Positions 15,694 to 24,535 of a stretch of DNA of 64,000 nt are shown one piece after another. Source of the stretch: Dokdonella_A sp966248875 (GTDB lineage: Bacteria; Pseudomonadota; Gammaproteobacteria; Xanthomonadales; Rhodanobacteraceae); contig CBINBI010000006.1 of the NCBI GenBank assembly GCA_966248875.1, positions 1 to 64,000 of the forward strand, read 5' to 3'. Position 1 is the first letter of the stretch; every line of letters starts with the position of its first letter. Position numbers and translations under genes: made by a program. The notes beneath the pieces are model-generated. The model was not told the origin of the DNA. It saw only the letters and a program-made list of their open reading frames with translations, and did no database searches.

Positions 15694-17070
15694 ATGGATG
15701 GCATCACCGAGAGCGCGCCCGCGCGGCGCCTCGCCTGTTTCAAGGCCTATGACTTGCGCGGCCGCGTGCCGGACGAGCTGAATCCCGACATTGCGTGCCG
15801 GCTCGGCTTCGCCTACGCGGAACGATTCCGTCCCGCGCGCGTCGCGCTTGGCCGCGACGTGCGCGGGACCAGCAAGCCGCTGCTCGATGCGCTGGCGCAG
15901 GGATTGAACCGCGGCGGCGCCGAAGTGCTCGACCTCGGCCTGTGCGGCACCGAGGAAGTCTATTTCGCCGCGTTCCAGCCCGGCGTCGACGGCGGCATCA
16001 TGGTGACCGCCAGCCACAATCCCGGCGATTACAACGGCATGAAGCTGGTGCGCGGCGGCGCGTTGCCGATTTCGGGCGACACCGGCCTGCGCGAACTCGA
16101 AAGCGATGTGGCAGGCTCCACGCTGCGCGCCGGCGACGGCCCTGCACGCTTGGTGCCGACATCGTTCCGCGACGACTACGTGCGCCACCTGCTCGGGTAT
16201 GTCGACGTCGATGCGCTGCGGCCGCTCAAGATCGTCGTCAATCCCGGCAACGGCAGTGCCGGCCTCGTCGTCGATGCGCTCGCGCCGCACCTGCCGTTCG
16301 AGCTCGTGCGCGTGCACCATGAGCCTGACGGGACTTTTCCGAACGGCATTCCGAATCCGCTGCTGCCGGAGAATCGCGCGGCGACTTCCGCTGCAGTGAT
16401 CGCCAGCGGCGCCGATTTCGGCGTCGCCTGGGACGGCGATTTCGACCGCTGCTTCCTGTTCGACGAGCGCGGCGAGTTCGTCGAGGGCTATTACATCGTC
16501 GGCCTGCTGGCCGACGCGATGCTGGCGTCGCACCCGGGCAGCAGGATCATTCACGATCCACGCCTGGTCTGGAACACGGTCGACATCGTGCGCCGCGCCG
16601 GCGGCGTGCCCGTCGAATCCAAGACCGGCCATGCGTTCATCAAGGAGCGCATGCGCGCCGAGAACGCCGTCTACGGCGGCGAGATGAGCGCGCACCATTA
16701 CTTCCGCGATTTCGCCTACTGCGACAACGGCACGATTCCGTGGCTGATGGTCGCCGCGCTGATCAGCGCACGCGGCGAGCCGCTGTCGCGCCTGGTCGGC
16801 GAGCGCATGCGCGCGTTCCCGGCGAGCGGCGAGATCAACCGCACGGTGGCGGACATCGCATCGACGCTGGCACACGTCGAGGAGCGCTACGCCGCCGACG
16901 CGCTCGCCATCAGCAAAGTCGACGGGCTTTCAATGGAATTCGCCGACTGGCGCTTCAACCTGCGCGGTTCCAACACCGAGCCCGTGCTGAGGCTCAACGT
17001 CGAGTCACGCGGCGACCGCGCGTTGATGGAGCGAAGAACGCAGGACGTCCTGCGCCTCATCGACGCCTAG
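15694..17070 (+). CDS. algC: AlgC: phosphomannomutase/phosphoglucomutase
   Basis: A 458-residue alpha-D-phosphohexomutase converting mannose-6-P to mannose-1-P. The phosphoserine loop T-A-S-H-N-P (Ser near 107), metal loop D-G-D-F-D-R, sugar loop G-G-E-M-S-A-H-H-Y and phosphate-binding R-G-S-N-T-E-P are all present and in order. In Pseudomonas algC lies outside the alginate operon and serves several glycans. Here it is inserted between algA and algD, with AGGA upstream of its ATG. A 169-base gap to algD could house an extra promoter or leader. Confidence 0.95.
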   Translation: MDGITESAPARRLACFKAYDLRGRVPDELNPDIACRLGFAYAERFRPARVALGRDVRGTSKPLLDALAQGLNRGGAEVLDLGLCGTEEVYFAAFQPGVDGGIMVTASHNPGDYNGMKLVRGGALPISGDTGLRELESDVAGSTLRAGDGPARLVPTSFRDDYVRHLLGYVDVDALRPLKIVVNPGNGSAGLVVDALAPHLPFELVRVHHEPDGTFPNGIPNPLLPENRAATSAAVIASGADFGVAWDGDFDRCFLFDERGEFVEGYYIVGLLADAMLASHPGSRIIHDPRLVWNTVDIVRRAGGVPVESKTGHAFIKERMRAENAVYGGEMSAHHYFRDFAYCDNGTIPWLMVAALISARGEPLSRLVGERMRAFPASGEINRTVADIASTLAHVEERYAADALAISKVDGLSMEFADWRFNLRGSNTEPVLRLNVESRGDRALMERRTQDVLRLIDA

Positions 17071-17239
17071 TCGCCATTGCAGTCCCACGGGCGCGGACGT
17101 GCGCTCTCCACAGAGGAACCGCCAAAGCAGCATTCGCAAGACATTCCGATCCGGATCACCGAATGGGCAGTATCGGTACGCGTAGGGGCGTGTCGCCGAG
17201 ATGGAAACGGGACATACACCTTTACGAGGAAGCAGGATC

Positions 17240-18550
17240 ATGCGCATCAGCATTTTTGGAATGGGCTACGTGGGCGCCGTGTGCGCCGGTTGTCTGGCCA
17301 ATCGCGGCCACAGCGTCATCGGCGTCGACATCTCCGAGGTCAAGGTCGATCTGATCAATGCAGGCCGGTCGCCCATCGTCGAGCCCGGCCTCGACGAGCT
17401 GCTGCGCGCCGGCGTCGCGGCGGGCCGCATCCGCGCGACGACGAACACCATCGACGCGATTCGCGATTCGGATCTTTCGATGATCTGTGTCGGCACACCG
17501 AGCAAGAAGAACGGCGATCTGGACCTGCACTTCGTCGAGAACGTGGTGCGCGAGATCGGCGCCGTGCTCAAGGACAAGGACGAGCGCCATACCGTCGTCG
17601 TGCGCAGCACGGTGCTGCCCGGCACCGTCAAGAGCGTGATCGTGCCGCTGCTCGAGCAGGTCTCGGGCAAACGTGCCGGCCCCGACTTCGGCGTGGCGGT
17701 CAATCCCGAGTTCCTGCGCGAAGGCACCGCGATCGCCGACTACGACTCGCCGCCGATGACCGTGATCGGGGAATGGGATAGCGAGTCCGGTGACCGGCTT
17801 GCGTCGATCTACGCGGAGCTGCCGGCGCCGATCGTCCGAAAGCCCGTCGAGATCGCCGAGATGGTCAAGTACACCTGCAACGTCTGGCACGCGACAAAGA
17901 TCACCTTCGCCAACGAGATCGGCAATATCGCCAAGGGTCTCGGCGTCGACGGGCGGCAGGTCATGGAGGTGATCTGCCAAGATCACAAGCTGAACCTGTC
18001 GAGCTATTACCTGCGACCGGGCTACGCATTCGGTGGCTCGTGCCTGCCCAAGGACGTCCGCGCGCTCGACTTCCGCGCGAACCAGGTGCATGCCGAACAT
18101 CTTATGATCTCCTCACTGATGCGCAGCAACGAGATTCACGTCAAGCGCGCATTCGAGCTGGTCGCCTCGTTCGGCCAGCGCCGCGTAGGCATGCTGGGGC
18201 TGTCGTTCAAGGCGAAGACCGACGATCTGCGCGAAAGCCCGCTGGTCGAGCTCGCCGAGATGCTGATCGGCAAGGGCTACGAGCTTGCGATCTTCGACGA
18301 GAACGTCGAATACGCGCGCGTGCACGGCGCCAACCGCGAATACATCAACAGCAGGATTCCGCACGTCGCCTCGCTCCTGAAGCCGAGCCTCGACGAGGTG
18401 GTCGAATCCTCCGACATACTCGTCGTCGGGCTGCGCGACCGGAATTTCGAGCGCGTCCTCAACGGCAGCCGCAACGGCCGCAAGGTGGTCGACCTCGTCG
18501 GTTTCATGCCGCACACCTCGACCGCCGAGATGCAGGGTATCTGCTGGTAG
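17240..18550 (+). CDS. algD: AlgD: GDP-mannose 6-dehydrogenase
   Basis: A 436-residue NAD-dependent four-electron dehydrogenase producing GDP-mannuronic acid, the committed precursor. The Rossmann motif G-M-G-Y-V-G is at 7-12 and the catalytic thiol Cys268 in G-G-S-C-L-P-K-D matches the Pseudomonas enzyme exactly in number. Length equals the family norm. AGGAAGCAGGATC before the ATG at 17240 is a good ribosome-binding site. It starts the polymer-synthesis block. Confidence 0.97.
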   Translation: MRISIFGMGYVGAVCAGCLANRGHSVIGVDISEVKVDLINAGRSPIVEPGLDELLRAGVAAGRIRATTNTIDAIRDSDLSMICVGTPSKKNGDLDLHFVENVVREIGAVLKDKDERHTVVVRSTVLPGTVKSVIVPLLEQVSGKRAGPDFGVAVNPEFLREGTAIADYDSPPMTVIGEWDSESGDRLASIYAELPAPIVRKPVEIAEMVKYTCNVWHATKITFANEIGNIAKGLGVDGRQVMEVICQDHKLNLSSYYLRPGYAFGGSCLPKDVRALDFRANQVHAEHLMISSLMRSNEIHVKRAFELVASFGQRRVGMLGLSFKAKTDDLRESPLVELAEMLIGKGYELAIFDENVEYARVHGANREYINSRIPHVASLLKPSLDEVVESSDILVVGLRDRNFERVLNGSRNGRKVVDLVGFMPHTSTAEMQGICW

Positions 18551-18566
18551 CACGCCGGAGACGGCG

Positions 18567-20102
18567 ATGTCTCGCTTGCTCTCGACCTTGCCCGGCTTCC
18601 GGGACGTTTCGCTTTCGGAGCGCACGCGCAGCGTGCTGGCCGACGTCGGCGGCTGGCTGATCTACGTGGGTACGCTGCTCGCATTCGTCATGATGCTGCC
18701 GCGCGACGCGTTCGTGCCGGGCTCGCGGATCTACGTGTTCGCGATCGGCCTGCTCGGCATCTGGCGCTACGGCCTGCGCGGCGTGCACCTCGTGCGCAGC
18801 ATGCTGTTCCTGCATTTCGCCTTTCCGCGTGCGCGCCGCGCGGCGGACCGTATCGCGGCGAAGTGGTCGCCATCGCACGTCTACCTGCTGGTCACGAGCT
18901 TTCGCATCGAGGCGTCGACGACGGCGATGGTCTACCGCGCCGTCATCGAGGAGGCCGTCGCCTGCGGCTGGCCGGCGACGATCATCGCCTCGATCGTCGA
19001 GATGGGCGACCAGCGCCTGATCCTCGACATCTGGGAGCGCTGCGCGCCGCCGGAGCGCGTGCGCCTGAAGCTCGTGCGCATCGCCGGCACCGGCAAGCGC
19101 GACGGGCTCGCGCTCGGGTTTCGCTCGATCTCGCGCGACATGCCCGACGCCGACGCGGTCGTCGCGGTCGTCGACGGCGACACGCTGCTGGAACGCGGCG
19201 TCATCGCCAGCACCGTGCCGTTCCTGAAGCTGATGCCCAGCGTCGGCGGGCTCACCACCAACGAGTTCTGCAAGGTGCGCGGCAGCTACACGATGAGCGA
19301 ATGGCACAAGCTGCGTTTCGCGCAACGGCATCTCAACATGTGCTCGATGGCGCTGACGCGGCGCGTGCTGACGCTCACCGGCCGCATGTCGCTGTTCCGC
19401 GCCGACATCGTCACCGACGCGCGCTTCATCCATGACGTCCAGCACGACGCGCTCGACCACTGGCGGCTCGGCCGCTTCAAGTTCCTGACCGGCGACGACA
19501 AGAGCACCTGGTACAGCCTGATGCGGCTTGGCTGGGACACGTACTACGTCCCCGACGCCGCGGTGTCCACGGTCGAGCATCCGCCCGATCCGAGATTCCT
19601 CGTCGCGAGCCGCCAGCTCATGTTCCGCTGGTACGGCAACTCGCTGCGGCAGAACAGCCGCGCGCTCCGGCTCGGGCCGCGCCGACTCGGCTGGTTCACG
19701 TACTACGTGCTGTTCGACCAGCGCATCCTGATGTGGACGGGCCTGCTCGGCCTCGCGCTCGCCATCGCGGCCAGCATCCAGTACAGCGCGGTCTATCTCG
19801 TCGCGTTCCTGCTCTGGGTAGGACTCACGCGCCTGGTCATGTCGCTGGTGCTGATGGCTTCCGGCCATCGCGTCGGACCGATGTTTCCGCTGCTGCTCTA
19901 TTACAACCAGGTGGTCGGCTCGCTGACCAAGATCAGCGTGTTCTTCAATCTCGACCGGCAGTCGTGGACGCGCCAGAAGACCGTGCTCGATCGCGATCTC
20001 GACGCGTTCCAGCGTGCGTTCAACCGCTGGTCGTCGCTGGCCATGATCTTTTCCGCGACGAGCATGTTCGTCGCAGCGGTCCTGTGCTTGATGAGTTTCT
20101 AA
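18567..20102 (+). CDS. alg8: Alg8: alginate polymerase glycosyltransferase
   Basis: A 511-residue inner-membrane family-2 glycosyltransferase that polymerises mannuronate from GDP-mannuronate. Two N-terminal transmembrane segments precede a cytoplasmic GT-A domain with the D-G-D motif at residues 203-205; several membrane segments follow at the C-terminus (L-L-G-L-A-L-A-I and following). Slightly longer than the roughly 494-residue Pseudomonas protein. Sixteen bases after algD, and eleven before alg44, its essential partner. Confidence 0.95.
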   Translation: MSRLLSTLPGFRDVSLSERTRSVLADVGGWLIYVGTLLAFVMMLPRDAFVPGSRIYVFAIGLLGIWRYGLRGVHLVRSMLFLHFAFPRARRAADRIAAKWSPSHVYLLVTSFRIEASTTAMVYRAVIEEAVACGWPATIIASIVEMGDQRLILDIWERCAPPERVRLKLVRIAGTGKRDGLALGFRSISRDMPDADAVVAVVDGDTLLERGVIASTVPFLKLMPSVGGLTTNEFCKVRGSYTMSEWHKLRFAQRHLNMCSMALTRRVLTLTGRMSLFRADIVTDARFIHDVQHDALDHWRLGRFKFLTGDDKSTWYSLMRLGWDTYYVPDAAVSTVEHPPDPRFLVASRQLMFRWYGNSLRQNSRALRLGPRRLGWFTYYVLFDQRILMWTGLLGLALAIAASIQYSAVYLVAFLLWVGLTRLVMSLVLMASGHRVGPMFPLLLYYNQVVGSLTKISVFFNLDRQSWTRQKTVLDRDLDAFQRAFNRWSSLAMIFSATSMFVAAVLCLMSF

Positions 20103-20113
20103 GGAGTTTTTGC

Positions 20114-21352
20114 ATGTCCAGTGAACTTCAGGCGAGCGTCGTGCATGAAGCCGAGGCGCAACGCCAGCATCCGAGAGTGCGCATTCCCGCCACCCTGCAC
20201 GTCGGTCCCGACGGGCGCGGGCACGCCTATCGCGTGCTCGACGTTTCGCTCGGCGGATTCTCGTTCGACGCGCAGAACGACCTGTACCGCTTCAGTTCGA
20301 TCCACCAGGGCACGCTCGATTTCGCCATCGAGCCGATCGGCCTGTCACTGCCGGTGACGTTCCAGGTGCGCAATCTCGACCGCAGCGGACGCCGGGTCGG
20401 CTGCGAGTTCCAGGACATCGACCGGCGCAAGGCGGCGATGCTGCGGCACCTCATCGGCGCCCACCTCGCCGGCGAGCTGATCAGCGTCGGCGACGTGCTG
20501 ACCACACTCTCGCGCGACAACTACACCAAGCCGCGCACCAAGCAGGATATGGGCAAGCTGAAGGCGGCCGAGCGCACGCGCGCCGTGACGCTGACCGGCG
20601 TGATCCTCGCGGCCGGCGTGGCGGCGTTCATCTATGCCGCATCGAAGGTTTACGGCGTCGCGTTCGTCACGCACGCGACGGCGGCCAAGGTCGCCGCGCC
20701 GAGCTTCGCGATCACGATGCCGCGCGATGGCACGTACTTCAGCCTGATTCCGCCGGATGGCAAGGTGAAGAAGGGACAGCCGCTCGGCACGTTTCAGGCC
20801 GCGATGCTCGACGTGGTGCAGAACGATCCCGGTGTACTGCACCTGACGCCGCAGCAGATCTCGCTGCTGATGGGCGAAACGCTGAAGGGCACGCTGTCGA
20901 GCCCGTGCGACTGCACGGTGCACGATCAGTACGCGCTCGATTCGCAGTTCGTCAATCGCAACCAGCCGCTGATGGAGCTGCTGCCGGACGACGCCAAGCC
21001 TTACGTGCTGGCACGCTTCCATTTCGACAGTATCGAGGATCTCGCCGTCGGCAGCGGCGTCGCCTTCCACATCAGCGGCGAGCCAGCCGACCGCTACGGC
21101 ACGGTGCGCCGGCTGCGCATGCTGCCGGGACCGGCCAGCACCACCGATCTTGGCGCCGCCACCGACCTGCGCGGGCTCAACACGCCGGGTCCGGTGAGCG
21201 ACGTCGTCGCGGAAATCGAGCCGAATCAGCCGATCGATCCCGCGCTGATCGAGCGGCCCGTCGACGTCAGTGTCGGCGATCCGCGCAGCGGCATCGCCAA
21301 TCTCTTCCACATGGGCGTCGAGCGCGTGCGCTCGCTCGTCGCGAAGCTCTGA
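20114..21352 (+). CDS. alg44: Alg44: c-di-GMP receptor (PilZ) and co-polymerase
   Basis: A 412-residue membrane protein that activates Alg8 when bound to dimeric c-di-GMP. The N-terminal PilZ domain has R17-x3-R21 and D43-x-S45-x2-G48, the full ligand motif. One transmembrane helix lies at about 160-185, followed by a periplasmic HlyD-like domain (P-R-D-G-T-Y-F-S, K-V-K-K-G-Q-P-L-G). AAGGAG is 7 bases before the ATG. Its presence predicts post-translational control of alginate production by c-di-GMP here as in Pseudomonas. Confidence 0.95.
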   Translation: MSSELQASVVHEAEAQRQHPRVRIPATLHVGPDGRGHAYRVLDVSLGGFSFDAQNDLYRFSSIHQGTLDFAIEPIGLSLPVTFQVRNLDRSGRRVGCEFQDIDRRKAAMLRHLIGAHLAGELISVGDVLTTLSRDNYTKPRTKQDMGKLKAAERTRAVTLTGVILAAGVAAFIYAASKVYGVAFVTHATAAKVAAPSFAITMPRDGTYFSLIPPDGKVKKGQPLGTFQAAMLDVVQNDPGVLHLTPQQISLLMGETLKGTLSSPCDCTVHDQYALDSQFVNRNQPLMELLPDDAKPYVLARFHFDSIEDLAVGSGVAFHISGEPADRYGTVRRLRMLPGPASTTDLGAATDLRGLNTPGPVSDVVAEIEPNQPIDPALIERPVDVSVGDPRSGIANLFHMGVERVRSLVAKL

Positions 21353-21356
21353 CGCC

Positions 21357-23114
21357 ATGCCCCCGCTTCGTGCCCTGCCCCTCGTCGCGCTGACTGCGCT
21401 CGCGCTCGGCGTCGCGCCGGCTTCGCCGTCGCGAGCGCAGCAGCGCGTCGACAAGGAGGGGCAAGGCGCGATCATCGAAGGCGCCGAGGGCCTGCCCGAT
21501 CTCGCGCGCGGCAAGGCGGCGGCGGCCGCCGGCCGCCTCGAAGACGCCGAGCGCGACCTGCTGCCGCTCGCCGAGCTCGGCTACGTCGAAGCGCAGCTCG
21601 CCCTTGGTCGCCTGTACACGCACATGCAGAGCGCCGACGCGGACGCGAAAGCGATCCACTGGCTGCGCGCCGCGCAGCCGGACACGCCGCTCGCCGAAGT
21701 ACCGCTCGCGCGCGCGCTGGTGCGCGAAGGCAGCGCGAAATCGCTGGCAGAAGCCGAGCAGATCTTCGCGCACGGCTGGGACGAGCGAGAGGACGTCGAT
21801 GCGCTGGCCGGGCTGATCGAGCTCTACGCGATTCATCCGCAATACGACCGGCAGCACCGGGTCGAGACCCTGGTCGCCACTGCGGAGAAGCTCGGGCAGC
21901 CGCAGGCGACCGTGGCGGTGATCCGCTGGTATCGCAGCACGCAGGAAGTCGAAGGCCACGCCGAGCGCATGCGCGCGCTCTGCCGCAAGTCGCTCGATCT
22001 CGTGCCCGAATGCCACGTCGAGCTCGTGCGTGACGCGCGCGCGAGGGGCGACGGCACAGCGATGGAACAGCTGGTCGCCGCAGCGCTGTCACAGTTCGGC
22101 CAGGACCGCGTGCCTTTCACCGTCCTTGCGGGCATCGCGCGTGCGCTCGTCGCGACACCGAAAGACGACGAGCCGAACGCGGCACCGGTCGCCGTATCCG
22201 ACGTGCCCGAGGTCGACGCCAGCGAGCTTGCGCCGGCTTCGAACATCGGTAGCGCCTCCGGTGCCGCGAGTGCGATGCGCAGCTGCGCCGAGGCGCCGGT
22301 CGGTCTCGCTACGACGACTGCCGCCGCACCCGTGGCGCAGGCACCGGCGGCAGCAGCGGCACCGATGTCAGCAGCGTCTGCGGAAGCGAATGTGCCTGCG
22401 GCGTCGGGAACGCAGGCGGCTCCTGCGGCGCAAGCTGCTGTGTCGTCGCCCTCCTCCGCGTCGCCCGGCGCGAACGCCGAACTCGCCAACCGCATCGTCG
22501 CGAAGCTCGCGTCCGGCCCGGCGGAAGCGCGCGTCCAGGCCGCGGGCGTCGTCGTACGGTATCCGTATCTCGCGCCCCACTTCGACGTCGAAGCGGCGCT
22601 CGAGGAGGGACGCAAGCAGGGTGTCGCCGACGCGACGCTGTTCCTCGGCCAGCTGCACCTCCATGGCCAGCGCGGCACGCGCGATCCGCAAGCCGCGCTC
22701 CGTTACCTCGAGGAAGCAGCGAAGTCACCGCCCACGGCCGTTGAGGCGCATTACCTGCTCGGCCGGCTTTATCAGTACGGCTACCTCGACGAAGTGGACC
22801 CCGTGAAGGCGCAGGCGCAGCTGCTCATCGCGGCGCGTCAGGGCTACATGCCCGCCGATGGCGCGCTCGCGCGGCTCTACGCATCGGGCAAAGGCGCCTG
22901 CACGAATCGCGTCTATGCGTACGTTTTTGCCGAGCTCGGCGCGCGCGGCGGCGCCGGCACGACGCGGATGCTGCGCGACCGGCTGCGCGAAACGCTCGAC
23001 GCAAAGGAGCGCGCTGCGGCCGGCGAGCTTCTCCAGCAGGAGCTCGCCGCGCGCTCCTCATCGAACCGAATGCCCGGGCTCGCCCAGGCGGACACAAGCG
23101 GAGGACACCCGTGA
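21357..23114 (+). CDS. algK: AlgK: TPR/Sel1-repeat periplasmic scaffold
   Basis: A 585-residue protein that in Pseudomonas links polymerase and AlgE. Sel1-like repeats occur at about 50-160 and 400-560 (A-A-L-R-Y-L-E-E-A-A, Y-L-L-G-R-L-Y-Q-Y-G). Two oddities: the signal sequence (1-27, ending S-R-A) has no lipobox cysteine, whereas Pseudomonas AlgK is an outer-membrane lipoprotein; and an Ala/Pro/Ser-rich stretch at roughly 278-374 inserts about 100 residues, making it longer than the usual 475. Start at 21357, four bases after alg44. Its last four bases overlap the algE start (GTGA). Confidence 0.9.
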   Translation: MPPLRALPLVALTALALGVAPASPSRAQQRVDKEGQGAIIEGAEGLPDLARGKAAAAAGRLEDAERDLLPLAELGYVEAQLALGRLYTHMQSADADAKAIHWLRAAQPDTPLAEVPLARALVREGSAKSLAEAEQIFAHGWDEREDVDALAGLIELYAIHPQYDRQHRVETLVATAEKLGQPQATVAVIRWYRSTQEVEGHAERMRALCRKSLDLVPECHVELVRDARARGDGTAMEQLVAAALSQFGQDRVPFTVLAGIARALVATPKDDEPNAAPVAVSDVPEVDASELAPASNIGSASGAASAMRSCAEAPVGLATTTAAAPVAQAPAAAAAPMSAASAEANVPAASGTQAAPAAQAAVSSPSSASPGANAELANRIVAKLASGPAEARVQAAGVVVRYPYLAPHFDVEAALEEGRKQGVADATLFLGQLHLHGQRGTRDPQAALRYLEEAAKSPPTAVEAHYLLGRLYQYGYLDEVDPVKAQAQLLIAARQGYMPADGALARLYASGKGACTNRVYAYVFAELGARGGAGTTRMLRDRLRETLDAKERAAAGELLQQELAARSSSNRMPGLAQADTSGGHP

Positions 23115-24535
23115 ACAGGAACACGCGTTTTCCGAAATGGCTGGGTTCGATCGCACTGGGCCTGTGCATGCCGCTCGTCATCGTTCCGAACGCATCCGCG
23201 GTCGAGACCGACTATGCGTGGAAGATCAACGTGACCGGCGAGGGCGATCGCGGCCGCGACCTTGGACTGCTCGGCCTCGACGATTCCACGGAGGCGTTCC
23301 TCGACACCACGTCGTGGGCGCATTTCCAGTTTTCGCCGCAGTGGTCCGCATTCGTGCGCGTCCGACTGTTCGCACCCACCGGCACCGTGCTGTCGAACGG
23401 CAACGACAACAACAACGCGAGCGCGACCAACGAGACCTTCCTCGGCCTCAAGGAAGCGTGGATCGACTACGGCGGACTGACGAGCTATCCCGACGAGTCG
23501 ATCCGCTTCGGCCGCCAGCGCATCCGCCAGGACGACGCGCTGTACTGGGACCAGGACATCGACTCGCTGCGCTGGATCTTCAACACCACGCTGCTGCAGG
23601 CTGAGATCGGCGTCGGCAAGGAGTTCGGCACCTATCGCACCGACGACGTCAAGCTGCCGCCCGACCAGAAAAACCGCATCTACACGTTCGGCGCGCTGAG
23701 CGGCGAGTGGCATCCGCAGCAGCGCATCGGCGTGCGCTTCGTGCACGCTGACGACGACGGCGGCGGGCCCGGCATCGGCGAGATCGTGAATAGCCGCACC
23801 AAGCTGCAGAACGGGCACCTGACCTGGGCCGGCTTCTTCCTCGACAACCATTACTACGATGGCCTCGATGCACCCGCGCTCGTCTACGACGCGTCGATGA
23901 CCTGGTTGCTCGGCAGCCAGCGGACCGCGCTGGTCGATCCGCTTTCGCAGACCGTGACCGGCCGCGACTCGGACAACCTGCACGCGTGGGCGGCGGATGT
24001 CGGCCTGCGCTACCGGTTGCCGATCGAGAAGTTTCCACTGCAGCTCGGGGCGTCGTATAGGTATTCGAGCGGCGGCCACGCGGGCGACCTATCGGATCAG
24101 TTCGCGCAGACGGGATTGCAGAGCAACTATTCGACGTTCACCGGCACGCGCGCGCTGATCAACCGCTTCACCGACGCGTACCGCGCCGAGCTCGGCAACC
24201 TGCGTGTCGGCAGCGCGTACGCGTCGCTCAACTTCGGCCAGAACTGGGACACCAGCCTGATCTGGAGCCGCTACAACCGCGTGCACGGCGATGCGCCGGT
24301 GACGGTGGACAACCTGCTCGTGGAGCCGAACACGATCAGCCGCGATCTCGGCGACGGCTACGACTTCGTGCTCACGCGCTATTTCGGCGGACGGACGGAG
24401 CAGCGGAACTGGCTGCTTGCGGATGAGCACCAGAGCTCGCTGCGCCTGCGCGGCTCGGTGTTCGACCCCGGCTCGGCCTACGCGCAAGGCGACCCGGAGT
24501 ACCGCGTCACCCTGGAGCTGACCTTGTGGTACTGA
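23111..24535 (+). CDS. algE: AlgE: outer-membrane alginate export porin
   Basis: A 474-residue beta-barrel protein with a signal peptide (about 1-30, ending A-S-A). It shows many aromatic-bounded strands, Arg/Lys-rich pore patches (F-G-R-Q-R-I-R-Q-D), the Y-R-Y-S-S-G-G segment and a C-terminal aromatic strand ending in L-W-Y, as expected for an 18-strand barrel (Pseudomonas AlgE is 490). The GTG start overlaps the algK stop and the C-terminus overlaps algG by ten bases, so translation is tightly coupled. Confidence 0.93.
   Translation: MNRNTRFPKWLGSIALGLCMPLVIVPNASAVETDYAWKINVTGEGDRGRDLGLLGLDDSTEAFLDTTSWAHFQFSPQWSAFVRVRLFAPTGTVLSNGNDNNNASATNETFLGLKEAWIDYGGLTSYPDESIRFGRQRIRQDDALYWDQDIDSLRWIFNTTLLQAEIGVGKEFGTYRTDDVKLPPDQKNRIYTFGALSGEWHPQQRIGVRFVHADDDGGGPGIGEIVNSRTKLQNGHLTWAGFFLDNHYYDGLDAPALVYDASMTWLLGSQRTALVDPLSQTVTGRDSDNLHAWAADVGLRYRLPIEKFPLQLGASYRYSSGGHAGDLSDQFAQTGLQSNYSTFTGTRALINRFTDAYRAELGNLRVGSAYASLNFGQNWDTSLIWSRYNRVHGDAPVTVDNLLVEPNTISRDLGDGYDFVLTRYFGGRTEQRNWLLADEHQSSLRLRGSVFDPGSAYAQGDPEYRVTLELTLWY

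Noticed and set aside
14136..15743. A 535-codon minus-strand frame opposite algA
   Set aside because: No recognisable domain; algA motifs on the plus strand explain the region.
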